DNA of 64,000 nt from Mesorhizobium sp. INR15 (GCF_015500075.1 NZ_CP045496.1:2924001-2988000); one strand, 5' to 3'. Shown: positions 27,356 through 37,097, counted from the first letter of the stretch. Made by a program: numbers and translations. The notes: generated by a model not told the origin, from the letters alone.

Positions 27356-29515
27356 TCATGCACTGTTTTTCTGCAGCGCTTGAATGACTTGTTCTTTCGG
27401 ACCATCAGCAACTATCTTGCCTTGCTCGATCACAATGAGACGATCCGCCAATTCGAGCATGCTGAAGCGGTGAGTTGAAACGATCAGCGTGGTGTTGTGG
27501 TCAAAGGCGGTCTTGAGCTGCCTTATCAGTTGCCGTTCCGAGGCAAGGTCCATCGAGCCCGACGGCTCGTCGAGGAAGACGATCTTCGGCTTGGTGAGCA
27601 GCAGCCGCGCGATGGCCACCGTCTGCCTCTGCCCGCCGGAGAGATTGGTGCCCCGTTCGCCGACATTCATGTCATAGCCACGAGGGTGGCGGGAGACAAA
27701 CTCGTCGACACCGGCGGCCTTCGCGGCTTCGATGATCTGGTCATCGGTCGCTTCAGGACACGCCATCAGGAGGTTTTCCTTGATCGTTCCCGAAAACAGG
27801 TCGCCAGCCTGCGCGACGATGCCTACCGCGCTGCGGACCTCGGACGGGTGGTATTGGCGGATATCGATACCGTCGAGCAGCAACTCGCCTGATGTGGGCA
27901 GGAAGAGCCTGCCGATCAGGCGCCCCATCGTTGTCTTGCCTGAACCGATACGGCCGATGATGCCGATGCGCTCTCCCGGCTTGACCGAGAAATTCAGACC
28001 CGACAGAACCTCGGTTTCCGACCCTGGGTAGACGAACCCGACGTTCTTGAACGCCATAGCGCCACTGCGGATGGGGCGGTTGACGAAGCCAACCGTGTCC
28101 GGCCGGTCTTCCGGTTGAGCCATGATCGAGTTCACCATTCTCAAGGAGAGCATGGCCTGCCTGGATCTGGACAAGGTTATTGCGATCTGGCCCAGCGGCG
28201 CCACCGCCCGGCTCGCCAGCATCACTGTGCCGATGATCGCCCCGGTTGAAACATGCCCCTCGGAAAAGGCATAGGCCCCGGCTACGACAAGGGCAACCGT
28301 CACCAGTTGCTGAATGGCCTGGGTGATGTTGCCGGCGGCGGCCGAGAGCTGTTTGATCTTCTCGGATGTGTTGGCGGCATTCTTGGAATGCTCGCCCCAT
28401 TTCCTCAAGAGATAGGCCTCGGCGCGCAGCGATTTGATCGTCTCCAGCGTGGAGATGGACTCGACCAGCAGGGCCTGGCGTTGAGAGGCCTCATTCATCG
28501 ATGCGGCGACCCGCTTGCCGATGCGGCGTTGGGTGACCAGGCCGACAATCACGGACAACACGAAAGCTAGCGCCGGTATGATCACCAACCAGTCGCCGAT
28601 TGCGTAAATGACGAGGAGAAAGACAAAGACGAAAGCCGTATCGATGAAGACACTGATGGTGTTGGAGGTGAAGAACTCCCGCACGAACTCATACTGAGTT
28701 ATCCGGTTTGCATACTCGCCGGTTGATCCGGGACGCGCCGAGAGCGATGAATTGAGCACCTTTTCGAACAAAAGGTAGGATATCCTGAGATCGGCTTTTC
28801 GCCCGGCATAGTCGATAAGCGAAGCCCGGGCCGTCTTCAGAAGCAGGTCGAACACGATGACGGCGCCAATCCCGATCGACAGCACCCAGAGCGTCGAGAT
28901 CGCCTTGTTAGGCAGGATCCTGTCATAGACATTCATGGTGAAGATCGGGGAAGCAATGGCCAGAAGGTTGATAAACACCGCTGACAGAACGACTTTTGAA
29001 TAGGTGCGCCAGAAGGCGCCCATCGTTCCCGTCAGCCAATGCCGCCGCTCGATCTTCTGAGCGGATCCGACGCTCATTTCCTCGGTGGCATTGGCATAGG
29101 TGATCGAGAAGGAGACACCGCCGCTGATGTAGCTCGCGGCCAGCTCGGACCGGCCAATTGTCGTGCGCCCATCCTCTTGGGGAGCCGTGAGATATTCCCC
29201 GGCACTGGTTTCCGCCAGCAAGGCAATTGGCAGCTGGCTGACGCGGAAAAGCATCGCTGGAAGGTCGACCTTTCCGCGCAGGAAGTCGCGGTGATTGAAT
29301 TCGTTGACCTCAAGCCCAATGCGTTCGGCGATATGCCTGATCTCGTTGACTTCAATGCGCGTCTCTGAAATCGGCACTCCCGCAAAGAGCACGGTTTCAG
29401 CGCTTGGCCTGCCCAGATAGGCAGCAATCGCCGAAAGGCATAGTTTGAATGCCTCCTTGGGCGAGAGGATGTGCGGCTGCTGATTCACGATCCGTACGCC
29501 AGGACTTTCAGTCAA
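27356..29515 (-). CDS. Type I secretion ABC transporter with C39-like domain (LapB/HlyB family)
   Basis: 719 residues in the open frame. The start is uncertain: the first possible codon is TTG at 29515, just after the tolC stop. Residues 1-150 resemble a C39 peptidase-like domain without an obvious catalytic cysteine in place, as in RTX exporters that do not cleave their cargo. Six transmembrane segments follow (about 175-450), then a nucleotide-binding domain with Walker A GRIGSGKTT, signature LSGGQRQ, Walker B IVFLDEPS and the switch histidine in STHRFS. It should export the giant adhesin together with the adjacent HlyD and TolC proteins. Confidence 0.92.
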   Translation of the reverse strand: MTESPGVRIVNQQPHILSPKEAFKLCLSAIAAYLGRPSAETVLFAGVPISETRIEVNEIRHIAERIGLEVNEFNHRDFLRGKVDLPAMLFRVSQLPIALLAETSAGEYLTAPQEDGRTTIGRSELAASYISGGVSFSITYANATEEMSVGSAQKIERRHWLTGTMGAFWRTYSKVVLSAVFINLLAIASPIFTMNVYDRILPNKAISTLWVLSIGIGAVIVFDLLLKTARASLIDYAGRKADLRISYLLFEKVLNSSLSARPGSTGEYANRITQYEFVREFFTSNTISVFIDTAFVFVFLLVIYAIGDWLVIIPALAFVLSVIVGLVTQRRIGKRVAASMNEASQRQALLVESISTLETIKSLRAEAYLLRKWGEHSKNAANTSEKIKQLSAAAGNITQAIQQLVTVALVVAGAYAFSEGHVSTGAIIGTVMLASRAVAPLGQIAITLSRSRQAMLSLRMVNSIMAQPEDRPDTVGFVNRPIRSGAMAFKNVGFVYPGSETEVLSGLNFSVKPGERIGIIGRIGSGKTTMGRLIGRLFLPTSGELLLDGIDIRQYHPSEVRSAVGIVAQAGDLFSGTIKENLLMACPEATDDQIIEAAKAAGVDEFVSRHPRGYDMNVGERGTNLSGGQRQTVAIARLLLTKPKIVFLDEPSGSMDLASERQLIRQLKTAFDHNTTLIVSTHRFSMLELADRLIVIEQGKIVADGPKEQVIQALQKNSA

Positions 29516-29528
29516 TCCTCATGCCGGT

Positions 29529-30977
29529 TCACTTCTTCCTGACCGGTGCGAGGATGTCGAAAGGCAGGTCATTCTTCTGTTCCGACGGGGTTCTCGCGTA
29601 GGTCTCGGTGTCAGGGGTCGCAGGAACCGCGAACTCGGTTTGAGCATAGGCGGTGGCCTGCTTCGCCGGCTGGAGATCCATCGTCTTCAGCAACTGGCCG
29701 GTCGCCGCCAGGAGGCGATACTCGGCGAAAAGCGAGGCGTAGGACGCCGTGTCCGCCAGCGTCGCGGTGTTGAACCTTGTGTTTTGCGCGTCAAGCACGT
29801 CGAGCAGGGATCGCTGCCCGACCTTGAACTGCTCGCGGTACGAAGCGACCAGCTTTTCATTGGCGGCGGCCTGTTGCTTCAGCGTCTTTGCCAGATCCGC
29901 CTGCCGGAAGCGGCGGTCCCACGATGTGCGCACGGCTTCCTCGATTTCGCGCAAGACCTGGTGCACCGCAAGCCGCTGCTCGCTGTTGCGGCGGATCTGC
30001 TCTTGTTCGTTGGCCTTGTCGATGCCGCCTCGATAGAGGTTCCAGCGCAGCACGAGCCGTGCCTGCAGATCGGATGCGTCGCCATTGTCGCCGTCGATGT
30101 CATATCCGCCCCTGGCGCGGCCTTCCGCGATGATTTCGGGACCGTACTTCGCCCGGGCGGCATCCACCTGGGCGGCGGAAGCATCCAGATCGCTGTTGGC
30201 CATGTGCACGCGCGGATTGTTGGCGCGCGCCAGGCCAAGCGCGTCGTCGAGCGATCTCGGCAGCGCGCTGGCGACAGACGCGGGCCGCGATGCGCTTGTC
30301 AGCGGTTTGCCCACGGTCTTGAAAAACCGGATCCTGGACGCTTCCAGCTCTTCGGAAGCTTCCTGCATGCGTGCCTTGGCCGCGAAGAGCCGTTCCTCGG
30401 CTTGCTGCCGGTCGGCCTCGTTCAGCCCGCCACCTTCGATGCCCGCGCGGATGTCGCTCAGGATAGCCTGGTGAAAGCCCAGGTTCTTCTTCGCCTCGGC
30501 GACGATCGAAGCCTGCAGCATGTATTCGAGATAATCCTGGACAACGGAGAGGCCAATGAATTCGGACCGCTCCAAGACACGGAAGGAAGCGCCATCAACC
30601 CGCGATGCCTGGCGGCTCAGCTCGGCCCGCCGTGCGCCATTGTCGTAAAGCTTCTGCGTGACGACAACATCGGCTTCCGCCGGATAGAGCGCGTCATCCT
30701 CAATGGACAGCGCGCGGCGCGATGAGTTGTCGAGACGGCGCACCCCTGCGGATGCCTCGATGTCGACGCTGGGCAGATAGAGCCCTTTCGCCTGACGCAA
30801 TTCGAATTCGATTGCTTCGCGGTTTTCAATGGCCTGGCCGATTTCCGGATTGGACTCGACCGCAACAGCCATGGCTTCCTTAAGCGTAAGAGCATCGGCA
30901 TTGCCGCAAGCCAGCATCGAAACTGTGATAAGAAGACCAAGGCGCTTGCCAATGGTCGCGAGACTTGTCGCCTTCAT
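29529..30977 (-). CDS. TolC-family outer membrane channel for type I secretion (LapE-like)
   Basis: 482 residues from the ATG at 30977 (GGGTGGGGAA upstream). A signal peptide of about 33 residues ends near GNADALTL. The body shows the two-fold repeated outer membrane efflux protein pattern: LKEAMAVAVESNPEIGQAIEN at the start, and YREQFKVGQRSLLDVLDAQN in the second half. It is the first gene of the secretion operon, 13 bases before the ABC gene, and is preceded by a gene-free region of about 1.1 kb. It should form the outer-membrane pore in which a LapA-like adhesin can be retained until the protease cuts it. Confidence 0.92.
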   Translation of the reverse strand: MKATSLATIGKRLGLLITVSMLACGNADALTLKEAMAVAVESNPEIGQAIENREAIEFELRQAKGLYLPSVDIEASAGVRRLDNSSRRALSIEDDALYPAEADVVVTQKLYDNGARRAELSRQASRVDGASFRVLERSEFIGLSVVQDYLEYMLQASIVAEAKKNLGFHQAILSDIRAGIEGGGLNEADRQQAEERLFAAKARMQEASEELEASRIRFFKTVGKPLTSASRPASVASALPRSLDDALGLARANNPRVHMANSDLDASAAQVDAARAKYGPEIIAEGRARGGYDIDGDNGDASDLQARLVLRWNLYRGGIDKANEQEQIRRNSEQRLAVHQVLREIEEAVRTSWDRRFRQADLAKTLKQQAAANEKLVASYREQFKVGQRSLLDVLDAQNTRFNTATLADTASYASLFAEYRLLAATGQLLKTMDLQPAKQATAYAQTEFAVPATPDTETYARTPSEQKNDLPFDILAPVRKK

Positions 30978-32107
30978 TTCCCCACCCAACTTTTACTCCG
31001 CGCTTTTCAAAGCGCTGACTAGCAAAGCCAACCCCTTGGCTCCGATTGATTATCCAACAGATTCACGAAATGCGTGAGTGTTTACTGATTTAGACCATGC
31101 TGAAGGTCGAATTTTGGCCATATGGTTGCAAAATGTAGCAAAAATATCACACATTCGCGACCCGCTGCGGTTGTAGTGAAGCACCCATCGGCGGACAAGG
31201 AAGTGACAAGAAAGCAAAGGCCGCGACTTGTGGACGGCAATGCTGGTCACAAACGGGCGACCGTCGTGGTTCGAGATGAGGGCCTGGAATATCCAGGCGC
31301 TGTGTTTTCGGGTGAGCTCCATCGGGTTTAGAGAACCGACGACAGTTGTCTTCCGCGCACGGATCGAAACTTCCTGGCGGTATAACGTAGGTGCCGTGGG
31401 GGCAGAATTTATACCTTCCAGAATCTTACTCATGCCCAACCCTCTACGCACTACATACCCCTGCGGCCAGGCAAGCGTTGCTGAGACAAAGCGCGACCGG
31501 CCACGCTCTTGCGACGCGCGACGATCCTCCGCGAAAGCGGAATCATTACTGCTGATGTGCGAGAAATTACTTTTTTGAGCCTACTGGACCGAAGCCTGTC
31601 CGGCATGTGAGTTGCCGCTCGGCATTCCATTTCGTCCGAAATCTTCGCCGTGCTCTTGATGTCACTAGCGTAAATTGCTCGCCAAAATTGCACACCCCAA
31701 CATCGCAAAAATATACTCGGGGGAAAAAGAGTCAACTAAATTAGTAATTCTTTAACTTATGACCTCAGCGAGTGGTTAACCGTGCAAGTGATGTCGCCAG
31801 CGGTTGGCCCAAAACACGCGCGATAGGCAATCGAGAGGCCGAATAGAACTCCAAGTATTTTTCACTCTTTCAAGCAACATTGACGCTATAGCGAAAACGT
31901 CAACGTTCGCGTTCACGTGCGACACCCCAATCTTTTCACGGCTGCCCTTGCCGGATTCAGTGGATCGAGTCCCGCCAGGAACGATGCGGCGCCCGTGGCT
32001 GGACCAAGGCAATTTCGTTGCCATCGTCGCTGCGTCGCTCCAGGCCGGTTGACGCGCCGGGACAACGGCGGGTGTTATACGGAGCTGAGCCCAAGCGGAG
32101 TTGGAAT
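30978..32107. other. Long gene-free region upstream of tolC
   Basis: About 1.1 kb, clearly more AT-rich than its neighbours, especially 31560-31900. No open frame has gene-like codon use. Near tolC there are two hairpins in the probable leader: GCGCTTT/AAAGCGC (31000-31015) and AGCCAA/TTGGCT (31026-31041). Further out, an inverted repeat AACATTGACG/CGTCAACGTT (31876-31907, one mismatch) lies about 200 bases before the amidohydrolase gene. It may hold promoters for both flanking genes and possibly a small RNA, but none can be named. Confidence 0.5.
31876..31907. repeat. Inverted repeat, possible regulator site
   Basis: The arms AACATTGACG (31876-31885) and CGTCAACGTT (31898-31907) pair with one mismatch across a 12-base spacer. 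It sits in the AT-rich region, 200 bases upstream of the M20 amidohydrolase start. Confidence 0.3.
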
Positions 32108-33256
32108 GTGACCCTGACCAATCGAGACATCATCGAATTGACGGCATGGCGGCGCAAGCTGCACCAGCATCCGGAAATCTCGAATGAAGAGGAGAAGACC
32201 GCCAGGGAGGTTGTCGACTTCCTCGCCGACACAAGGCCCGACAAGGTGCTGACCGGATTGGGCGGACACGGCGTGGCGGCGGTCTATGAGAGCGGCAAGG
32301 CGGGGCCGACAGTGCTGTTCCGTTCGGAACTCGATGCGCTGCCTATCCACGAACTCTCTGGTGTGCCGCACTCCTCTCTGGTGTCGGGCAAGTCGCATAT
32401 GTGCGGCCATGATGGGCACACCGCGATCCTGGCGGCACTTGGCCGCCAGCTTGGACGGGAACGGCCTGCCAGCGGCCGCGTCGTGCTGATGTTCCAGCCT
32501 GCCGAAGAAACCGGCAATGGCGCCGCCGGTGTCGTCGCCGATCCGCGCTTTGGCGAGATCGCGCCGGATTTCGCGTTCTCGCTGCACAATCTGCCGGGCG
32601 TGCCGTTTGGCGAAGTGCGGCTCAAGACCGGCGTGGTCAACTGTGCCTCGCGCGGCATGCGCATTACGCTCGAAGGCAAGACGGCGCATTCGTCGATGCC
32701 GGAGACCGGCGTGTCGCCCATGATGGCGATCAGCCAGTTGATGCCGGCATTGCCAACGCTCGGGCGCGGGACCTTCGCGGATGATGATTTCAGCATGCTT
32801 ACCGTCACCCACGCCACGATGGGCGAAGCGGTGTTCGGCATTGCCCCTGGCGAGGCGCAAGTCTGGGCGACGCTGCGCACCCGGCGCGACGGCAATATGG
32901 CAAACCTGTGCGCGGCGGCGGAAGCGCTGGTCATCGAGATCGCGGGGCAGCACGGCCTTTCCGCCCGGTGGGACTATCACGAGATATTCGTTGCCAGCGT
33001 CAACGCACCGGACGCGGTGGAGAACCTGCGGCGCGCCCTCGACGAGGAAGGTGTCATGCAAGGTGAGGAAGGCCTGCCGATGCGTGCCTCGGAGGATTTC
33101 GGCATATTCGGCCACGGCGCGGTTTCGGCGATGTTCTTCCTCGGCGCGGGCGAACAGCACCCGGCGCTGCACAATCCGGACTATGATTTTCCAGATGACC
33201 TGATCCCGATCGGGTCGCGGATATTCATGCGCACGGCCCGCAATCTTCTGGGCTAA
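32108..33256 (+). CDS. M20-family amidohydrolase (hippurate/N-acyl-amino-acid hydrolase type)
   Basis: 382 residues from the GTG at 32108, chosen because the family normally starts just before the conserved WRRKLHQHPEISNEE block and a GGAG lies upstream; the frame is open for another 90 bases. Metal-binding features of the M20D group are present: MCGHDGH, the FQPAEETGNGA glutamates, FSLHNLPG, and the C-terminal GAGEQHPALHNPDYDF. Such enzymes remove acyl groups from N-acylated amino acids; the substrate cannot be read from sequence. It converges with the LysR gene, six bases between stops, beside a lysine/pipecolate catabolic operon, so an acyl-lysine-type substrate is possible. Confidence 0.85.
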   Translation: MTLTNRDIIELTAWRRKLHQHPEISNEEEKTAREVVDFLADTRPDKVLTGLGGHGVAAVYESGKAGPTVLFRSELDALPIHELSGVPHSSLVSGKSHMCGHDGHTAILAALGRQLGRERPASGRVVLMFQPAEETGNGAAGVVADPRFGEIAPDFAFSLHNLPGVPFGEVRLKTGVVNCASRGMRITLEGKTAHSSMPETGVSPMMAISQLMPALPTLGRGTFADDDFSMLTVTHATMGEAVFGIAPGEAQVWATLRTRRDGNMANLCAAAEALVIEIAGQHGLSARWDYHEIFVASVNAPDAVENLRRALDEEGVMQGEEGLPMRASEDFGIFGHGAVSAMFFLGAGEQHPALHNPDYDFPDDLIPIGSRIFMRTARNLLG

Positions 33257-33262
33257 GCAGCG

Positions 33263-34165
33263 TCAGATTGTGTTGGTCACCTGCGTCAGCAGCCAGGCCG
33301 TGAAATCCTGCCGCAGCGGGTTTGTGCTCATGGCATCGGGCACGACGACATAGTAGCTGTTCTCGGTCCGCATCGGCAGGTCGAGCACAACGCGAAGCTC
33401 GCCGGAGCGCAATTCCTGTTCGATCAGGTAGCGCGGCAAAAGCGCATAACCCATGCCGGCGACGGCCGCCTCGATGATCATTGCGAATTGGTCGAAGCGG
33501 TGGCCCCGATATGCCGTTTCGCCTGGCAGCCCGGCCCATTCCAGCCATTGCGACCAGAGCCTTGGCCGCGTGGCGAGATGAAGCAACGGCTGGTGCAGCA
33601 GATCCGCAGGTGTCATCGCTTGCTTGGACATCAGCAAGGCGCCGCCGGCGACAGGAAGGATCGATTCACTGCAAAGGTAGGTGCAGGTCGCTCTCGCCCA
33701 GACCGGCTGGCCGTAGTGGATGGCGACTTCGAAGTTCTCTTCCTCGAAATCGAACGGCGCCGAGCGCGAGCCGACATTGAGAACAACGCCGGGGTGCTGA
33801 CGCAGGAAATCGGGCAGGCGCGGGCTGAGCCAGCGGCTGCCGAACGTCGGCAAGGTGGCAACGCTCAGGCTTGATCTGGCGTCGGCTGACGACATGGCCC
33901 GCAACATCGTCTCTTCGGCTTGCTGCAGCAGCTTTCGTGCCTCGGGCAGAAAGCGCTGGCCGTCCTCGGAAAGCACCACGCGCTGCCTGACACGCTCGAA
34001 CAGCAATGTGCCGAGATGGCCTTCAAGGTCCTTGACCTGACGGCTGACGGCACTCTGGGTCAGGTTGAGCTCCCTGGCCGCGTGCGTGAAGCTCGCATGT
34101 CTTGCCGCGCATTCGAACGCCTGGATGGCGATCAGGTCGGGCATCAATTTTCTGCTCAATATCAT
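33263..34165 (-). CDS. LysR-family transcriptional regulator (GcvA-like)
   Basis: 300 residues with the N-terminal winged helix-turn-helix (LIAIQAFECAARHASFTHAA then LNLTQSAVSRQVKDLEGHLG) and a C-terminal LysR substrate-binding domain. It is divergent from the pipecolate operon, with a 109-base gap containing a T-N11-A palindrome that overlaps its own start codon. This arrangement suggests that it activates the operon in response to a pathway intermediate and represses itself. Confidence 0.9.
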   Translation of the reverse strand: MILSRKLMPDLIAIQAFECAARHASFTHAARELNLTQSAVSRQVKDLEGHLGTLLFERVRQRVVLSEDGQRFLPEARKLLQQAEETMLRAMSSADARSSLSVATLPTFGSRWLSPRLPDFLRQHPGVVLNVGSRSAPFDFEEENFEVAIHYGQPVWARATCTYLCSESILPVAGGALLMSKQAMTPADLLHQPLLHLATRPRLWSQWLEWAGLPGETAYRGHRFDQFAMIIEAAVAGMGYALLPRYLIEQELRSGELRVVLDLPMRTENSYYVVVPDAMSTNPLRQDFTAWLLTQVTNTI

Positions 34166-34178
34166 GCGTAACTCGCAT
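34164..34178. promoter_or_regulatory. LysR-type T-N11-A operator overlapping the regulator's start codon
   Basis: ATGCG-TAACT-CGCAT is a perfect five-base inverted repeat containing T-N11-A (T at 34165, A at 34177), the classical LysR-box layout. It lies about 100 bases upstream of the hglS start and covers the first codon of the LysR gene. Confidence 0.45.
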
Positions 34179-34274
34179 CAAGTCAGTCGAAATCGTTGCA
34201 ATCCATAAGGCCAACTAATTGATATCACCCTTTTCAGGAATGATCTCTCTGTTTTTGAGAAGCGAGACAGCACC

Positions 34275-35672
34275 GTGCGAGACGCCGCGTTTGTAAGCTC
34301 CGATGATATCCGTGCCGCGTTTTCGGCGGCGATGTCGGCCATGTACAGGGCCGAGGTGCCGGCTTACGGCACGCTGATGGAACTGGTGGCCGAGGCGAAT
34401 GCCAGCCTGCTGACGACTGACAAAGGGCTGCGCAAAAGCCTCGAGGACACGGATACGCTGGAGCGCGTTTCGCAGGAGCGGCATGGCGCCATCCGCCTGG
34501 GAACGCCAGCCGAACTGGCGATGATGCGGCGCGTGTTCGCGGTGATGGGCATGTTTCCGGTCGGCTATTATGATCTCAGCACGGCCGGCGTGCCGGTCCA
34601 TGCGACAGCGTTCCGTCCGGTCGGCGCCGAGGCGCTCAGCCGCAATCCGTTTCGCGTCTTCACTTCGTTGCTGCGGATCGACCTGATCGCGGACGAGGGC
34701 TTGCGGGCGGAAGCGCAGCGGATCCTCGCGGAGCGGAGAATATTCACGGACAACGCGGCGAGGCTGACCGATCTCGCCGAAAAGCAGGGCGGGTTGCATC
34801 GCGAAGATGCGGACCGGTTTGTCGCCGAGATTCTTGAGACTTTCCGCTGGCATGATCGGGCCTGCGTCAGCGTCGAGATGTACCACCGGCTGCACCAGGC
34901 GCATCGGCTGGTCGCCGATGTGGTCTCCTTCAGGGGGCCGCATATCAATCATTTGACGCCACGCACGCTGGACATCGATGCGGTGCAGCTTGGCATGCCG
35001 GCGCACGGCATCCTGCCCAAGGCGGTGGTCGAAGGGCCGCCTTCGCGCCATTGTCCGATCCTGCTGCGGCAGACATCATTCAAGGCGCTGGACGAGCCGG
35101 TGTCGTTCAAGTCAGGTGAGGGCTGGACCGAAGGCTCGCACACGGCGCGTTTCGGCGAGATCGAGCAGCGCGGCATCGCACTCACACCCAAGGGCAGGGC
35201 GCTCTATGACAGGCTGCTGGAGGCCACCCGCGCCATTGTCCGGCCGGCCGCTGACGGGTCGAATGCGGCTGAGTATGTCGCGGCCTTGTCGAGGACGTTC
35301 GAAGCGTTCCCCGACACGTGGGAAGGCATCCGTGCGGCCGGGCTCGGTTACTTCACCTATTCGCTGACCGAGCGCGGCCAGAAGGCCAACGGCATTCATC
35401 ATGACGATATCGATCAGCTGGTGGCGCAGGGCTACGTCCGTTTCGATCCGATCGTCTATGAGGATTTCCTGCCGGTCAGCGCCGCCGGCATCTTCCAGTC
35501 CAATCTCGGCGACGAGGCCGGGCAGGATTTTGTCGCCAGCCCCAATCAGCAGCGTTTCGAAACCGCCCTTGGCGCCAGTGTCCTTGATGAGTTCGAGCAC
35601 TATGCGGCGATCGAACAGGCGTCGATCGAGAATTGTCTGCGTGCGCTGCGCGGCCTGCAGGCGGCGGAGTAG
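34275..35672 (+). CDS. hglS: 2-oxoadipate dioxygenase/decarboxylase (HglS/YdcJ, DUF1338)
   Basis: 465 residues from a GTG at 34275. It matches the DUF1338 family across its length: DDIRAAFSAAMSAMYRAEVP, YGTLMELVAEANA, a RHGAIRLG segment with an iron-ligand-type histidine, and SFRGPHINHLTPRTLDID. The characterised Pseudomonas HglS is an Fe(II) enzyme converting 2-oxoadipate to D-2-hydroxyglutarate in lysine breakdown. Here it heads a five-gene operon whose other members supply 2-oxoadipate and consume D-2-hydroxyglutarate, which strongly supports the assignment. The gap to the next gene is nine bases. Confidence 0.9.
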   Translation: MRDAAFVSSDDIRAAFSAAMSAMYRAEVPAYGTLMELVAEANASLLTTDKGLRKSLEDTDTLERVSQERHGAIRLGTPAELAMMRRVFAVMGMFPVGYYDLSTAGVPVHATAFRPVGAEALSRNPFRVFTSLLRIDLIADEGLRAEAQRILAERRIFTDNAARLTDLAEKQGGLHREDADRFVAEILETFRWHDRACVSVEMYHRLHQAHRLVADVVSFRGPHINHLTPRTLDIDAVQLGMPAHGILPKAVVEGPPSRHCPILLRQTSFKALDEPVSFKSGEGWTEGSHTARFGEIEQRGIALTPKGRALYDRLLEATRAIVRPAADGSNAAEYVAALSRTFEAFPDTWEGIRAAGLGYFTYSLTERGQKANGIHHDDIDQLVAQGYVRFDPIVYEDFLPVSAAGIFQSNLGDEAGQDFVASPNQQRFETALGASVLDEFEHYAAIEQASIENCLRALRGLQAAE

Positions 35673-35681
35673 GCAGCCGGC

Positions 35682-37097
35682 ATGGTCAGCGAGCGGCACA
35701 AGGTGGCATTGGCGGAAATCCTCGGCGCGCAAGGCGTCGTTGGGGATAGCTCCGGCATGGCCGCCTATGAGAGCGGCGCCCGCTACGACCAGGGCCGTGC
35801 CGCGCTCGTGCTGCGCCCGCGCGACACGGCGGCGGTGTCGGCCTGCGTCGCCTATTGCGTTCGCGAAGGCATTTCCCTTGTCCCGCAATCGGGCAATACC
35901 GGGCTGGTCTCAGGCTCGACGCCCGATGCCAGCGGAACGCAGGCCGTGCTCAGCCTCGACCGCATGACGCGGATTTTCGATCTCGACATCGACAACCGCT
36001 CGCTCCATGTCGATGCCGGCATCCGGCTGTCCGACATCAACGGGCGGCTTGAGCAGAGCGGGCTTTTCTTTCCGGTCGACCTCGGCGCCGATCCGCGCAT
36101 CGGCGGCATGCTGGCGACCAACACTGGCGGCTCGCGCTTCCTGAGATATGGCGATGTGCGCAAAAACACACTTGGCGTGAAGGTCGTTCTGGCCGACGAG
36201 GCCGGCACGGTCGTCGATCTGATGTCGGGGCTGCGCAAGAACAACACCGGCGTCGATTGGAAGCAGCTTTTCGTCGGAACGTCCGGCACCTTCGGCATTG
36301 TCACCGAATGCGTGCTCAATCTCGAGCGCCTGCCAAGGCAGGTCTCGACGGCCTATCTGGTACCGCGAACCGCCGCCGCCGTCATGCCGTTGCTGCGCAT
36401 GATGGAGGAGCGGCTTGGTTCGTATCTATCGGCATTCGAAGGCATGTCGAGAAATGCGATCGGTGCTGCGCTCGCCCATGTTCCGGCGCTGCGCAATCCG
36501 TTCCAGAACGGCGATGTCCCCGACTATGTCATCCTTGCCGAAATCTCACGCAGCTGGGCGGCGCGCGCGGACGAGCAGCCGCTGGATGCGGTGCTCGAAA
36601 CGGTGCTGGCCGGGATCTGGGAAGAGGACGGCGCGCCGCTCGCCGATGCCTTTGTCGGGCCGGCGCATGAAATGTGGGCGCTGCGTCACGCCCTGTCGGA
36701 AGGCGTCAAGCACGCGGGCCGGCTGGTGGCTTTCGACCTGTCGTTTCGCCGAGCCGACGTTCTGGCGTTCTGCGACTGGATGAAGGCCGAGTTACCCAGG
36801 GAATTCGCCGGTGTCGACATTTTCGACTTCGGCCATATCGGCGATGGCGGCGTGCATTTCAATCTGGTGGCCGGCAATGCAAGTCAGGTCGATGCCGCCT
36901 TCGAACAGCGGCTGCGCGACTGGGTCTACTCGGTCGCTGTCGACCGGTTCGGCGGCAGCTTCAGCGCCGAGCACGGCATCGGCCGCAAGAACCAGGCCTA
37001 TTACGATCGTTACACCCAGCAAAAGAACAAGGACCTTGCCGCGGGCCTGAAGCGACTGACGTCGCCAGGCAGCCTCGGCTCGGTGTGTTTTGGATAA
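35682..37097 (+). CDS. FAD-linked D-2-hydroxyglutarate dehydrogenase (GlcD/D2HGDH family)
   Basis: 471 residues. The N-terminal FAD-binding PCMH domain shows VPQSGNTGLVSGSTPDASG and DPRIGGMLATNTGG. The C-terminal FAD-oxidase domain has the metal/substrate histidine block GHIGDGGVHFN and the closing FSAEHGIGRKN. Family members include D-lactate, glycolate and D-2-hydroxyglutarate dehydrogenases. Its place directly after hglS, nine bases away, points to D-2-hydroxyglutarate, giving 2-oxoglutarate for the citric acid cycle. Electrons probably pass to ETF or quinone. Confidence 0.87.
   Translation: MVSERHKVALAEILGAQGVVGDSSGMAAYESGARYDQGRAALVLRPRDTAAVSACVAYCVREGISLVPQSGNTGLVSGSTPDASGTQAVLSLDRMTRIFDLDIDNRSLHVDAGIRLSDINGRLEQSGLFFPVDLGADPRIGGMLATNTGGSRFLRYGDVRKNTLGVKVVLADEAGTVVDLMSGLRKNNTGVDWKQLFVGTSGTFGIVTECVLNLERLPRQVSTAYLVPRTAAAVMPLLRMMEERLGSYLSAFEGMSRNAIGAALAHVPALRNPFQNGDVPDYVILAEISRSWAARADEQPLDAVLETVLAGIWEEDGAPLADAFVGPAHEMWALRHALSEGVKHAGRLVAFDLSFRRADVLAFCDWMKAELPREFAGVDIFDFGHIGDGGVHFNLVAGNASQVDAAFEQRLRDWVYSVAVDRFGGSFSAEHGIGRKNQAYYDRYTQQKNKDLAAGLKRLTSPGSLGSVCFG

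Noticed and set aside
31050..31451. A 133-codon minus-strand open frame upstream of tolC
   Set aside because: There is no domain, the codon use is atypical, and it lies in an AT-rich region where such frames arise by chance.
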